From: Phoenix dactylifera
Lineage: Eukaryota; Streptophyta; Magnoliopsida; Arecales; Arecaceae
DNA: 64,000 bases
Reading direction: 5' to 3'
Assembly (NCBI RefSeq): GCF_009389715.1
Contig: NC_052399.1
Span: 4,962,585-5,026,584 of the forward strand
How positions within the stretch are numbered: position 1 is the first letter of the stretch; each line of letters begins with the position of its first letter. Shown in pieces: positions 27,201-39,534 of this stretch. The translations under genes and the position numbers were made by a program. The notes beneath the pieces are model-generated. The model was not told the origin of the DNA, did not search any database, and worked only from the letters and a program-made list of their open reading frames with translations.

Positions 27201-30016
27201 TGCTGGTAAAGTAAAGCTGATCATGGGCCAGATTTGAGGATAGAAAATATTAAATTTTACGTAGTTTCGGTCTAAAGACTGATTAAAAATGAATGAAGTT
27301 TAGGCCCGAGATTTGGCCCATGCTCTAATTCTAAGATTCAAAGTTTTGAACTATGACCGAGTGGTTTGTCCAAACAGCGTATTTAGCCCATTGGTTTGGA
27401 ATCGTGGGTGGTCCATTGCTGGAGGAATTGGTTTTGGAATCGGGCAGTACGTTTGGGTTGCTTGGGCTCCTCTGCACTTTACTTTGTTTTTTATTTATTT
27501 TTTCTTATTTTTGCCTTTCTATTTTATGTTTTCTGTGCTCATTTCATATCTAATAAAATGGTGATAGGTTCTTTTATCTGGAGTTCCATAATTTCCATAA
27601 ATTTGAGTGCCTTTCTCTCAAATCATCTTTCTTTTTTTTCCGGTTTTTTCTCTCCCACAATTTTCCACTCGGTGCCTTCGTACCTACGGCCATATCTACA
27701 AAAGCACCAGAATCTCCTTGGGGTGGCATATTATCGATGCTGTACAGATGTCATTCCTCTTGTTTTCTCTATAAATTATATTAATTAATATCTAGAATAA
27801 ATTATGTAGGTACATGGTAAATCATGAGCCAAGTCGATCATGCTGCTTAGTGCCGTGTTGATCAATCCTAGTATTGGAAATTAAGATTCTCCTCATTGCT
27901 ATCATATCATATGACATGAGTGTATTGGCACAGTTTGAAATGCCATTTGATTCACGGTGGTAACATGCCATAAAGAACAAATCCTATCATGCCATTCGGC
28001 ATGCTTAGTTGCGAAAGAAAATTTTGATACTAGATTTGCGCTCTGTAGTATTTTCTATATTGAAGTAGGCTTACACGCCAAACTGAGTATTCCGAATTCC
28101 CACCATATACTGCTCAAATTATAATATTATATTATAAAGCTTAGCTCTCTCTGAACTCCTTTTGGTTTCTAGATATCTGATGACTTAAAAAAATTATTGT
28201 TACATATTTGGTTGACCATGAGAAAGTGGCATATTTCAAATTAATTTATGTTTAGTTGAGTATTTACTTTTCTAAAAAAATTTGTATAAACATGTTATAC
28301 TCTTACCACATTCTATTTAAAATCTTAGAAGTAGTTTTTCAAAAAAAACTATTCTAATTTTCAGTTAGTGAAAATTAAATTTCATATAATTTTTTTATAA
28401 AATATAAAAAAATATTCTTATAAGAAACTATTTTTTATTTTTTAAAAAAAATTCAAATATAAGATATTTCTTTATGTTTTCATTGTTTTTTTCTTTTTTG
28501 GCGAACCCAATGAATTCAGAGAGTAACCAGCAAGTCCAATGTGATAATAGGCAACAAGATTGCAGTGGAGCTCATGTGAATAGAGCATGAGCCGAGTTTT
28601 CTGGAGTCAGAAGGCAAGTGGGGCATCGCCAAGGAGTAATTTTTTTTTTTGCAACTTTTTCTTCTCATGGTTTGTCCTTATGATTCATTAAGCTCGAACT
28701 TTTAGACCGTTCAGAAGTCGACCCGCGTGGGGTAAAGGGGGCGGAGAGGAGTGGTGGAGAAGTCCTTCCGAAGATCATCAAAGTTTTAAATGATGATCCC
28801 AGAGACACCATTTTCCATACAGTTTTTTGTTCTAAATTAATACAAGCTCGTCTTGTAAGGAAGTCCTACCAACAATAAAAGCACGAAATAAAACTAAACC
28901 CCAAAGACACATACAAAAAAAAAAAAAAGGAAAACTAAAACCACAGCTACAACCATATAAGGAAAAAAGATGCATAACTAAAGGCCAAGGCAGTGGCTCA
29001 GGTGACTGCTGGAAAGCGGAAGAGAGTCCTGCTAGGATGTGATCCGTATAAGATGTGGTGATTTTGATATTTGTTCCTATCAAGAGCTCACTAATACACT
29101 GATGAGTTAATCCTGCAAAGTATTGTTTGAATCTCAAACTGCGTCATGTATTGTGTATGGATCGAGGGCTCATGTGGAAACTCTGATTTCACTTGGCAAT
29201 GGACTTGATTCACTTGAACTGCAGCCAGAAGCAAATAGTGAAATCCCTATAAAAATTGCCTGGTAATTTTCAATGTTTATTGTAAAATTATATTTACTTT
29301 CTATAATAATCATCCAATGATATCTAGAAGGGAACTTATTACACCATTAAGGGGGCTTTCAACTTTTGCTTTTTCATGTTTTATTTAACATGTCTAATTC
29401 TATTGGGTTAATGAAGATAATTGAACATGACAATGGTTAGCCAACCCTAAGGTTAAGCAAACAGTGTGGATGCAAAATTGGACTTATGCAGCGGAGACAG
29501 CATATTTCACTCTTTATTTGCCTACAATGTAAAAAGATATTATTATCTCAGATGATACATAAGAAAGTAATGGTTCAAGGTCTCTCAGCGGCTATGTGCC
29601 ATGCGCATTTTGCAGGGTAAGAAGTCCAACGATCAAATTATTTAAACCTTTTTTTTTCTGGGGAGAGAACAACTAAATGATTTTTGTCATTTATATTCAA
29701 AATAAAAATCTATTGTAATAATATCCTTGAATTGTTCGGCTGTTGTCGTACAATGTTTACCCGTGCAGTCTAGGTGGTGAAGGAAACTGATGCTGTACAT
29801 TTAAGAAAATCAACTTAGGATCTAAAGAATTTAATTTCAAAACAAGTTAACTTACAAGTTAATTTTCAAAATTTAAATCGAAAGATAGAATAAAATTTAT
29901 AAACCGAATAGATCATATAATACTTCTTAAAAGAATAAGAAATAGATTATATAATAAAAAGTTGAAAAGTTTTGATCCCACTAACAAATGCATAGGGATA
30001 ATACAGATCTAAACAA
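24251..30016. other. Intergenic region, no gene supported
   Basis: I read this on both strands and found no conserved protein motif, RNA gene or clean transposon pair. It contains T- and A-rich tracts (24608-24620, 28918-28928), an AT-rich block at 28250-28500, and short open frames without family features. A segment near 26760-26850 has a faint likeness to the end of a LINE RNase H region, but too weak to call. Confidence 0.4.
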
Positions 30017-30965
30017 GTTGTATCTAGGGGTGCAAATGGGTCGGGTCGGGTCGGGTCCTAGGTGACCCCGATCCGACCCGGTTTTTTGTTCGGGTCCCAA
30101 TTTTGGACCCGGACCCGACCCGGTTGAAGATCGGGTTGGGTCGGGTCGGGTCCGGGTCTGATTCGGGTCGGGTCCGGGTCCGATCGGGTCCAATTTTTTT
30201 TGTACTTTTGGGAAAAAATTTGGACAAATCTAATTTGGTCATACCATAATTATGAGGTGCTGGGTGACCCATGACTTGAAAGACTTTGCAATTGAGCTCC
30301 AGTCAGAACAGATGACCCATGACTCACTAACTAAGTCGGTCTACAAGCCAAATTTCATATCACACTATTTTTTATCTATATGACTGATTGGACGGAACTC
30401 GGTGTCTCCCAGCTCCCCTCTCACGAGGACAAAAAAAAATCCCAGACCTTCTTCCAAAATCCAATTCCATTACAGAAAACTGGCACATGACCCATATTCA
30501 GTTGCAGTGTTCCCTCACTTTCTCCCTTCAAAAGTTAAAAGAAACAAAAACCAAAAAACAGAAGGAAAAAAAAAAGGCAGCTACACACCAGAGGTCTCAA
30601 CAGTGTAATAGATCGAGAGAGAATCCTGAAGGGCCGACGTTCCTTTGGATTCTGTGAACCTATGCTTGTTGCTAACTTGCTATCCTCCCACACTGACCAA
30701 CAGTACCACAACCCACGCCAAAAAAAAAGAAAAAGAAAAAGAAAAGACTTTCTTTTGCTTTTCCTCTCTCTCTCTCTTCGGGTCCATTCGGGTCGGGTCG
30801 GGTTCGTTTGGTAAACCCAGACCCGATCCAGAAAATGATTCGGGTCCAATTTTAGGACCCGACCCGGACCCGCGGGTCCTAAAATTCGGGTCGGGTCGGG
30901 TCTACGCGGGTCGGGTCGGGTCGGGTCACGGGTCGACCCGACCCATTTGCAGCCTTAGTTGTATC
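30017..30965. mobile_element. hAT-type non-autonomous element with GGGTC repeats, perfect 8-bp target duplication
   Basis: GTTGTATC stands at 30017-30024 and again at 30958-30965. Between them, 30025-30957 (933 bp) starts TAGGGGTGCAAATGGG and ends with the complement of TAAGGCTGCAAATGGG. An 8-bp duplication and TA-GG-TGCAAA ends are features of the hAT superfamily. Both ends continue into long runs of GGGTCGGGTC (left 30040-30190, right 30778-30945) in opposite orientation, so the two arms could pair into a long hairpin. No transposase is present. The open frames full of Gly-Pro-Asp or Thr-Arg-Pro-Asp here come only from the repeat. Confidence 0.85.
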
Positions 30966-31630
30966 ACGCCCCAAAATTAGGACATAACACGGTCATACTG
31001 AGAGGTACAACCTACGATAATACAAAACCAACAATTATAATCCGCTCACAAATCCATCACAAGTAAAGTATAACAAAATGAACCAAATTCATCATTCATT
31101 ATATAAATAAGTATTGATCCAGAGCAACTAAATCCCAATTTAAATATCAAAACCCAAAATCTCAAAATTTAGAAAGTCATTAACTACAAATTTATAAACA
31201 ATTAAAATAGCCAATCTTGCTAGTGCGAACTCCAAGGATCATTCTTTATTCTTAGTGACTTTATTTGTCTGAAAAGAAGAAAAAAAAGATATGAGCTACA
31301 CACCTCAGTAAGTAAATCTTATATCATCTTATTGGATCAAGCATAAGTTTTTACATACATCAATAAATCATTTGAAAAAGATAACTACTATTAAAAAAAG
31401 AATATTTCATAATAACAAATTAATCATAAATCAATCATACACTTGTATATGCATAAATCAAGCCAATTACTAAATATGGTTTTAAGTGTATAAACAAAAT
31501 CACAAATCATATTAACTTTATAAACTCATAAATTATTTTTTTGTTTTGCTACATCATGATTCTTAATATTCTCTTAGACTAAATGCTAAGGGTACCTTAT
31601 AACCATGATAGGATCATAATTAATATCATG
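30966..31630. mobile_element. Possible LTR-retrotransposon remnant
   Basis: The sequence right after the hAT element, CACGCCCCAAAATTAGGACA followed by TAACACGGTCAT-CTGAGAGGTACAACC, is of a type I associate with plant LTR sequences (from memory). Joining the two flanks of the hAT insertion gives a continuous GTTGTATCACGCCCC, so the hAT element landed at or just outside this sequence. No coding remains and no paired LTR are visible. Confidence 0.35.
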
Positions 31631-31634
31631 CAGA

Positions 31635-31806
31635 CTACTATAACCTGTTGGCGGGGCTATATACTAAACTACTACAATCTGCTGGCGAGGGCCATATGCT
31701 AAACTACTGTAACCATTAGCGAGAGAACTGTATGCCAACTACTATAACTCCCTAGCGAGAGCTATATACCAACTACTATAACCTGTTGGCGAGGATCGTA
31801 CATAGC
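31635..31806 (+). repeat. Tandem repeat, five copies of 34-35 bp
   Basis: Units starting CTACTATAACC or close variants begin at 31635, 31669, 31704, 31739 and 31773. Each carries a central GGCGAGGG/TAGCGAGAG block and a CTATAT-CCAA tail. Copies differ by a few bases each. No coding sense; probably an internal minisatellite of the adjoining retroelement remnant. Confidence 0.8.
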
Positions 31807-32212
31807 TATTTGAGAGCCTATAGTCATATTTTTCTTAAAACAAAATTTTAAAGTCATATTCCTTAGGTCATACATGAATAAAACACTAAATGGCTTTATA
31901 GTGTTCGTAGTCCATAAATAAGCCTTTAACAATCAAATAATCATAAAATTATTTTTTTATAACAAAAATCTAAATTTCATAAATATGAAGTTCATAGTTC
32001 ATAAATAAGTCATTAATATTAAAATATTTATGAACCATTATTTCACAATAAATCATGAGTTTCAAAATATCATATATTTGATTCTTAATTTCAAGAAAAT
32101 ATGATATCATCAATATTTAATATTATTTTTATATTTTTATAAAAATCATAAGTATGAAAGATATGTAAAAAATTGAAAAGGAATAAGATGTGTTAGGGTT
32201 ATTTATCTTTTG

Positions 32213-32909
32213 GAAATAGAACTTTCTGAAGTAGAGCTTATATAAAAAGTTGTTTATTATTTGGTAACTATATTTCTAAAGTGCTATACCATTTTAACAT
32301 GTATATGGTAAACAAACTGATAAAATACTTTTGGTATGACCAAATCACTATAAAGGATATTGCATAGTATTATACAACAGAGCATAATAAAATATATAAT
32401 ATATTAATATATAAATATATGATATAATATAATATTAATGTAATTTAATATAATATTATTATAATATAATAATATATTATTGTATACTATAGCATAATAA
32501 TTTAATATAATATTAAATTATTTAATATGTTATATCAATGTATTATGATATAATGTAATATAATATTATATTTATATTATAATACAATAATAAAGATATA
32601 AAATATTATAATAATTAGCATAAATTAATTTTTCATAATATAACAAATTTTCTAACTAGGTGATTTTATGTAATTGCTATATATTTTATCACGGATATTT
32701 TAGTCAAAAAAATAGCTTTCCGACTGGGCCTAAAAGAGCTTTTTCGGAAACCTCCAAAATAAAGCTTCTCCCAAAAAGCTTTTTTTAGCTTTTTAGAAAA
32801 GCTAAAACAACTTTTCGAAATTTTTATTAAACACCTCTACTTCATCTAAAAATGATTTTGGAGAGCCAGAGAGTGTTTTTGGTGCCCCAAAAGCTCTCCA
32901 AACGGGGCC
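32213..32909. mobile_element. Second, shorter copy of the Harbinger-like element
   Basis: From TTGGAAATAGAACTTTCTGA and GAAGTAGAGCTTATATAAAAAG it follows the left part of the element at 21116-23081, then an AT-rich core, and ends with AAAAGCTCTCCAAACGGGGCC, the right terminal repeat. The left terminal repeat is lost or mutated and the base triplet after the right end (TTG) no longer matches TAA/TTA. The core has one copy of the 137-bp-type unit (TTAAATTATTTAATATGTTA at about 32515) instead of eight. Confidence 0.7.
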
Positions 32910-33375
32910 TTGGTAATAGCATATGATAAACCTTTCTTAGGCTATGTTTTGACCCATCTTCTTAGAAACTCGCAAACAGACAAGCCCCTTAACTTACCTA
33001 AAGCATACGAAACAGACACGCTTTATATCCGGGGATACCAACTTGCTTTCGGGTCAAGTCACTTGAACCAAAAACCGAGTTATGTCAGTCTTATTGTCGG
33101 ATTGGGTCCCATTGGCATCCCTAATCTCTGCTTTAGAGGCCATTCTTGTAATCTCGGCTTGAGAGCCGGTTGATAACTTGATATCTTCCAACTTCGCTTA
33201 AATAAAGCAGTCATCTTAGTCTCCTCAAAAGCAAAACCACTTCCTCCTCCTTCCATCATAAATGCCCCGGGCGTCCTTTCACGCAGTGCTTGGCCTGGAG
33301 ACTGCCAGTCAGCCAATCTCCTCCCTTCCTTGCCATGGCCAAACCACCATCCTTTGCCAGAAGGAAGAGGGTGTG

Positions 33376-33503
33376 ATGTTTCTCCTCCATGCCTCCATCT
33401 CTCTTGGCTTTTTACTATTCCTTATCCACCTCTCTTGCTTCCTCCTCACCAAGCTCTTCATCTTTCTCCATTCTAGAGCCATCTCCAAAGACCAACGGTA
33501 ACT

Positions 33504-33543
<40 letters not shown>

Positions 33544-35448
33544 ATTTACTAACTACTTTAATGCAGGGAAGTTCAGCTCAAAGCTCTTCAACTTGAGAAC
33601 GAGCCCGTGTCAACCTCCGAGGAGCTCTCCGAGAAGGATGGCTTGATCACCGATGTGGTTTGTGGAGAAGACCTACTTTTCTTCTACAGGGGAAGCGGTG
33701 TCAAGGATTCCCTACTTACCGAGCAAGGGAAAGATTCCGACGAGCAGCATTGCTTGGAACTAGAGGATACCTCTGTCTCGGAATCGCTGTACGGTTCTCC
33801 TCCAGAGAATCTTGGCCATGACAAGCTTGGAATCGAGCATGGTGGTGATCTGATCACGGATGTCCTAACACCTTCAGATTGCGCAAGCCCAATCATATTG
33901 GCGTCTCAATATGTTACTTGTGAAGGTAATCATTCAAGCCCACGTCGTGAATGTTACGATTTGACCATCTCTTGTGTTGACATTGCCTGTGCTGTTAATG
34001 GATGACTCTCATGAAATAGAAACTAATCAGACTCATGAAGAGAACTTTTGGGAGGATGAGACATTCTCCGGGGTCAACAACACTCACTCAGACAGAAAAA
34101 AAATTAAGGAAAATTTTGGCGGGTCTCTCACTGGGGAGTCCACGTCCAAAAGCTCTATTGAATGGAGAAGCTCTACAATCCTCAGAGATTCGGAGACAGA
34201 GTATCCCTTCTCCTCTTCATCCCGGAGGAGCTCTGCCAACTGGGAATCATATGCACTTTTCCACCAGTACGACGAGGAGATGATGTTCTTCGACCGAATC
34301 AGTGGACAAAAACTCAGAGAAACAGGTTCGTCAATATATCATCCTTGATAGTTCCTCAATTTTTTTTTTTTTTTTTTTTTACGGTCACAAGTTGGCTTAG
34401 TGTAAGTACTTGTTTTCAGAATCATTGAGGTCCATAAAGTACCAACCAAGATCAATTTCCCAAAGGATAGTTCGCAAAATATTCATGACAAGTAAAAACT
34501 CATCAAGGCGAGTTATGGATCCATATTTGGAATTGGAGAGTGCTTATGTGTTTCAGATCTGTCTGACATGGGAAGCTCTTAATTGGAATTACACTAACTT
34601 CCATCCAGCAAATTCCTACCGAGACATGGAAGGTTACTGCTTTCCCGCACGAATTGCTCAGCAGTTTCAGCAGTTTGAGATCTTGCTGCAACGATTCATA
34701 GAAAATGAGCCTTATGAGCATGGTAGAAGGCCTGAGGTCTATGCCCGAGTGAGGAGTTACTCTCCAAAGTTGCTCCAAGTTCCAGAATTCAAAGGTACCA
34801 TAATTTCCAAGTCCTACTCGATGGCTGCAATGCTTTTATTTCATCAAAAATTATGCTTAATCTTACTTCCTTGGTGCTATTTCAATTGTTTGATAAAAAG
34901 ATTCGGAGACTGATCAAGGCAAAGAAGAAATGATTTCACCTACTGAATTTTTCATGATATTGCAAAATGCGATCCGGACCTTCATGAATTTTCTCAAGGC
35001 CGATAAGGAGAGCTGCTGCCAAATGTTGAAATCACTCATAAAGATGAAATCAAGCTCGGTTGATCCAATTCTTCTTCATTTGCTCAAGAAAGCTAATAAA
35101 AAGGTAAGTGTTTTTTCACTGCCTATTTAAGGTCTACTATCACTCTTTTTTCGCTTATCTTTTATTTGTAGTCTCATATTGTTCTTAACATAATATCTTC
35201 AGAAAAAGATGAGGCTCAAAGACCTTGGGAGGCCGCGGAGATGTCCGAAGAAGAGGAAGATAGAGGAGGAAGAGGGGATGGAGATTCTGATGGGCCTAAT
35301 AGACATGAAGGTTGTGTCAAGGGTTTTAAGGATGTCTGACATCAGTGAGGAGCAGCTGCATTGGTGCGATGAGAAGATGAGCAAAGTGAGAGTTTGGAAT
35401 GGGAAAATAAAACGAGATTCCTCCCCACTTTTTTTCCCCGTTCAGTGA
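33376..35448 (+). CDS. DUF1666 family protein, function unknown
   Basis: Six exons: 33376-33497, 33567-33925, 34020-34325, 34420-34794, 34901-35103, 35203-35448. Phases agree throughout, giving 536 aa. Residues 1-33 hold a hydrophobic helix (SLGFLLFLIHLSCFLL), so the protein is probably membrane-anchored or secreted. The middle (about 45-230) is acidic and Ser/Glu-rich. The C-terminal DUF1666 region starts near W-ESYALFHQYDEEMMFFD and includes DPYLELESAYVFQICLTWEA-LNWNY, ARIAQQFQQFEILLQRF, EFFMILQNAIRTFMNFLKAD and the basic DLGRPRRCPKKRK. No enzymatic motif is visible and no function is known to me; some databases label the family as ribosomal L34e-like, which the sequence does not support. 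An in-frame ATG at 33262 would add 38 residues; I chose 33376 because it has a purine at -3 and begins the hydrophobic helix. Confidence 0.85.
33509..33542 (+). repeat. (CT)n microsatellite in the first intron of the DUF1666 gene
   Basis: About 17 CT units fill roughly half of the 69-bp first intron, serving also as its pyrimidine tract. Length changes here would alter the shortest intron of the gene. Confidence 0.95.
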
Positions 35449-35606
35449 CCCTACCATTGTATAATCTACTTTACTTTTGTAGGTTGCTTGATGACTGGAT
35501 AAAGTACTTCGATATGATATGTACCCAAAAAAGTACTTGGATTTGAGAATATGCATTCCAAGCTTCTCTCTACTTACAAAACACTGTAAAGATCTGGAAA
35601 ATTAAA

Positions 35607-36069
35607 GGCCCGACTGGTTGGTGGGAAAAAAAAAAAAGGTCAACGAAAAAATAATAAGATACTTCTTATTTAGTTAGAATTTTCAAAGGAGAGAAATAAA
35701 AAAGTTGTATTCTCATGTGAATATGATTCTCATATTTTATGAAAAAGTCTTTTCCATAAGAAATATGGAAAAGTTATTTTTCCGTAAGTCGGAAATCATT
35801 TTATTTTTATTTTTTTCCAAAAAAATCCTTTAGTATTAAAGAGACATTAAAGACCTAATTTTTATTAAGGATATAATAGAAATTACATATGACTTTTCCA
35901 GAAAAATAGATGGTCAACTAAACATAAGCACTCTGTAAATCTGTCACTTTTTCATTGCCAACCAAATATGCCAAAAGTACTTTTCCAGGCATTCTCTTTT
36001 CAGAAATCTATTTTCCAGAAATTATATTCTTAAAAGGAAATATGTTTTCCGCAAACCAAATGAGCCCTA
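35607..36069. mobile_element. MITE-like element, about 460 bp
   Basis: The left end reads AGGCCCGACTGGTTGGTGGG after a TAA, and the right end reads, on the other strand, GGGCTCATTTGGTTTGCGG, also followed on the plus strand by TAA. The ends match imperfectly (GGCC/GGCT-TGGTT core). The interior has complementary ATTTTCC/GGAAAAT segments, as in foldback MITEs. It lies about 160 bp after the DUF1666 stop codon, possibly in its 3' UTR. Confidence 0.5.
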
Positions 36070-36159
36070 AAAGGCGAGGGGAGGGTTGTGTAATTTGGAC
36101 CTCAACTCCAAAAGGGTGGCAGCGGACGATTGTCAATTATTCGACATTTCAGTCCCCAG

Positions 36160-36545
36160 TATGGAGCTAAAGCTATTTGGGAGGGTCTTCAACATGCGCG
36201 GCGAGTGCTACAGACCAGCTCAATCATTCTATAGAGTGATTCGGCTACGGTGATCAGATGGCTCCAGGAGGTTTGAGGGGTGTTGGTTTGGATCATCCCT
36301 TACTTCGAGACATCTGCATGATGATGAGGGATGGAGGGGTCTTCTAGTTCAAGCATTTATTTAGAGAGAGACCAACGAAGCTGCAGATTGGGTGGCTATC
36401 TACGTGACCAATCATGTTGGTAAACCATGTGGGCCAGAGAGGGAGAGTTGTCTCGAGCACTCCGCGATCTTTTGTTTTCTAACTTTCTTAGGTGCATTCA
36501 TGCACGTAATATATGAAATCTTGCTTTAGCACAAAAAAAAAAAAG
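36160..36545 (+). mobile_element. 3' end of an L1-type LINE: RNase H remnant and poly(A) tail
   Basis: In one broken frame the plus strand reads GAKAIWEGLQHAR, then SDSATVIRWLQE, then after shifts NEAADWVA; these are the usual words of the RNase H domain at the end of plant L1 open reading frame 2. A 3' UTR of about 130 bp ends in an A-rich tail (36530-36545). The 5' part is missing, as is common after target-primed insertion. Frame shifts and stops show it is dead. Confidence 0.7.
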
Positions 36546-39534
36546 AAAGAGGCGACACCTAAACATGGTTGCATGTGATGACATGGATTTCGAGGATTTG
36601 GAAGCAATGTTGGCTATAAAAAGGTGAAAGGTGGATGATTTCTTCATGAACATTGAAAGACAAAGTGGAGTGAAGAAAAGTGAAAGGCATGAGAGTGTGG
36701 AAGGAGTGGAGATAGAGACAAGCGCAACTTTAGCTTTCTTTTGCTTTCCAAGGGAGACTTGTTTAGTGCGTGGGTAATGGGCCCGAACATGGGTTTTGGA
36801 TCAACAGAAGTTGAAGGCAAGTGGCAAATCAGAAGTCTTTATAGAGTATGGAATGACCTTGTAAATGTTTTGATGGCTGGGGCTCATACATCATCGAAAG
36901 TATATTGCTCAGCCTTTGCATTAGTCAAAATGGCCCTCCAATCTTAATTAAACATATCCGCGGGCCATCATGTTTAAGAGGAAAAGAGAGGAGTTAGTTT
37001 GAGAAGTTCTCTTTGTCCCACCACTGTTTGATGTCCATTGTCTCATTATCCGGTTGGAGGTCAGCAAGGTACAGTGCACGTGCTTAACCTATTAGTCTTC
37101 AGCAATTTATTTAATTGCTGCAGGCAAAGATTCTTCGGAGGGTACAAGTTAATTTTTATAGAATTTGGAGGACTTCATTGATTTTTCTAGACTCGGTTGC
37201 TAGACTCATGATCATTAGCTACCAAAAGAAGCTACTGCAATATTACGGGAAGAAGTGGGAGATCCAGATTAGCAAGACCAATTTTAGTTCTATGTAGTCA
37301 ATCAAGAGAACTAAACTTGTACCAAATAACAAAAATAAATACATAAATAAAAAAATAATTATGATGTTCAATTAATTGTTTTTCTTTTGATCTGATCGAA
37401 GAAAGGAGGAAGTATAATAGAAAATAAAAAAAATCTACGAAAATAAGGTTCTAATTTTTTTTCTTTCATTAATTAAATAATATAATTGATTAAAATTCCT
37501 CTATTTGAACTAATAAGGTCAACTGTTACCAATCTTGATTGGAATTCTTTTTTAGGAGGAAGAGATTATGATTTTTCTAAAATAATCATGACTAGTAAAA
37601 ATAATCATGATGTGGAAGACATCAGTCAAAATCTTAACGAAAAAAAAATCTTATATATATAAAAGAAAAATGTCAATAATGTATATCGACATCAACACTT
37701 AACGTACGGCCTAGACAATGCACGTACAGGTACTACAAGGACTGAAATAAATCAGAATAATAACTGAATAATTAAATAAATAATTAGTATGAAGATGATC
37801 TGAACTCAAGTCTTGAAATTTGAGCTTTGTTACTATGTTGACTAACTAATTTAGGCCATATGGTTGGCAAATATATTTAGATCTCCAAGCCCGATGGTCA
37901 GCCAGGAGATACCTGCAACAGGGCAATTTGTGCAACCCAGCCTTCCTCAGGACACCCACCCCTCAATTGCCTTCCATGTTAATCATTTCCAAGACCTAAA
38001 TTCTCATCAGGAGAAGAAAATATCATGAAAGAGAAAAAGAAAAAAAAAGATTCTCTAAATTATTTTAGAAGTGACTCAAATATGGTACCCTTGCCCACAC
38101 ACCCAAATTAAGGACTTCATGCTGGGTAGATAATTTTATTGTCTGATCCGTGGTCAACTGGTGGCTTAAACACGTGGTCCCCGTTCATTGGTGGAGTTGG
38201 GCTTAACGAAACTAAGTTTTTAAGCAGGCCCGAGTCATGTCCCAGCACAACCTAGTTTACTATCCAGCTCAAGTCTCAGTTTTTCGATGCAAATTTGACT
38301 ACAAGGAAATTAAAAACCGGGCGCAAATGAAACGAGTAGTAATATTTGATTTCTTTCAAAAATAATATATGGGTTAAAATTGAAATACAATGGAGTTGAT
38401 ATACGAGCTCATCCCTTACTTATTTTATATCAAAATTTGGCTCAACTTCTCAACTGGTTGGATTGCAGTGATGTTTAACTTTGAATTGGCCTTATATGAC
38501 TTGTTTAGTTTGTTAAAATTTACACTTAGATCATTGGTTGATTATAGCCCAGCGATTCTGATACTTATCCAAATGGTGATTTTCAAGTATTTAAAATAAT
38601 TTCTAAATCACTTCTTAGAAATGATCAACAAAACGCTCATTATTCTAAAAAGAAAATATATGAAGATTATATGTGAATTTCTATACAGCCACCAAATAAA
38701 GAAAACAGATGCGGATACCATGATGACCTTTCGGGTCCTCCAACTTAAGCCCATGAACCATCTGCGAAGAGCATGAAACAGCTTGTTTAGTTGCAATCAC
38801 AGAACTGACCTAATATTGATCCAAATTAGGCGTATTTGATTTGGTTTCATATTAAAAAAAAAAATCATAAACTTGGTCAATTATGAAGGCAGCAACATCT
38901 CGCACCACATTAACTCCACAATTGAAATTTCGAGTTTGACGATAAAGAAATTGACGCTTCTACCCTCTCATCTAGGAGAAACGTGTGGAATAATTAACGC
39001 CCAAGGATGGAGACATCAAAGAAACACCCAAAATTTTACCAAAAAAAAAAGAAAAAAAGAAACACCCAAATTATTTAAACACCCAAATTAATAATTTGGG
39101 TGGACGAGGAATAATACCAGTCTAAGGAACAGGAATGGCTTCCATGTTTCCACGCCTCTTACTTCATCGCTCGGGACTAGTCGTTGCTTTACTGGGTCAA
39201 TCAAATGGACCTACAACTGCCCTGGACCGCGTGGGCGTCAAACTGCCCTCACCCTGTCCCTTGAGAGGTTTGGCCTGTTCACCAGGAGGAAGGAAGAAAA
39301 GAGAGGGGAAGAGAATAGCAGCCCCTCTTATTTCTTTCCAAGCTTCCGGTAAGACTCATCCCTCTCTTTTCGCCTCCAAATCTCCTCGCAATCCAAGACT
39401 CCTTTTCTCTCCTCGCCCCCAAATCAAATCAGCCCAGATTAACCACCTCCGCTAAAAAGTCCAATCTCTCCCTTTCCCTTTTCTATTTTATAATCTATTA
39501 TATAAATAAAAACCCTGAACTTTTCTTGCTTTAA
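36546..39534. other. Intergenic region upstream of the hydrolase gene
   Basis: No gene is supported. A TATAAAAAG at about 36615 is followed by an open frame of 68 codons (36741-36947) with no family features, which I do not call. A CACGTGG motif is at about 38172. The last 150 bases are pyrimidine-rich and look like a plant 5' leader. TATATAAATAAAA at 39500-39512 may be a TATA box, though it is very near the first ATG. Confidence 0.35.

Noticed and set aside
29981..30272. Minus-strand frames rich in Gly-Pro-Asp-Pro and Thr-Arg-Pro
   Set aside because: They are produced by the GGGTC repeats of the hAT-type element.
33262..33376. In-frame upstream ATG of the DUF1666 gene
   Set aside because: It would add 38 residues before the hydrophobic helix; weak context (T at -3) and unlike the family's start. 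Kept only as an alternative.
36741..36947. 68-codon open frame downstream of a TATAAAAAG
   Set aside because: No family resemblance, no splice structure, and it is adjacent to LINE debris.
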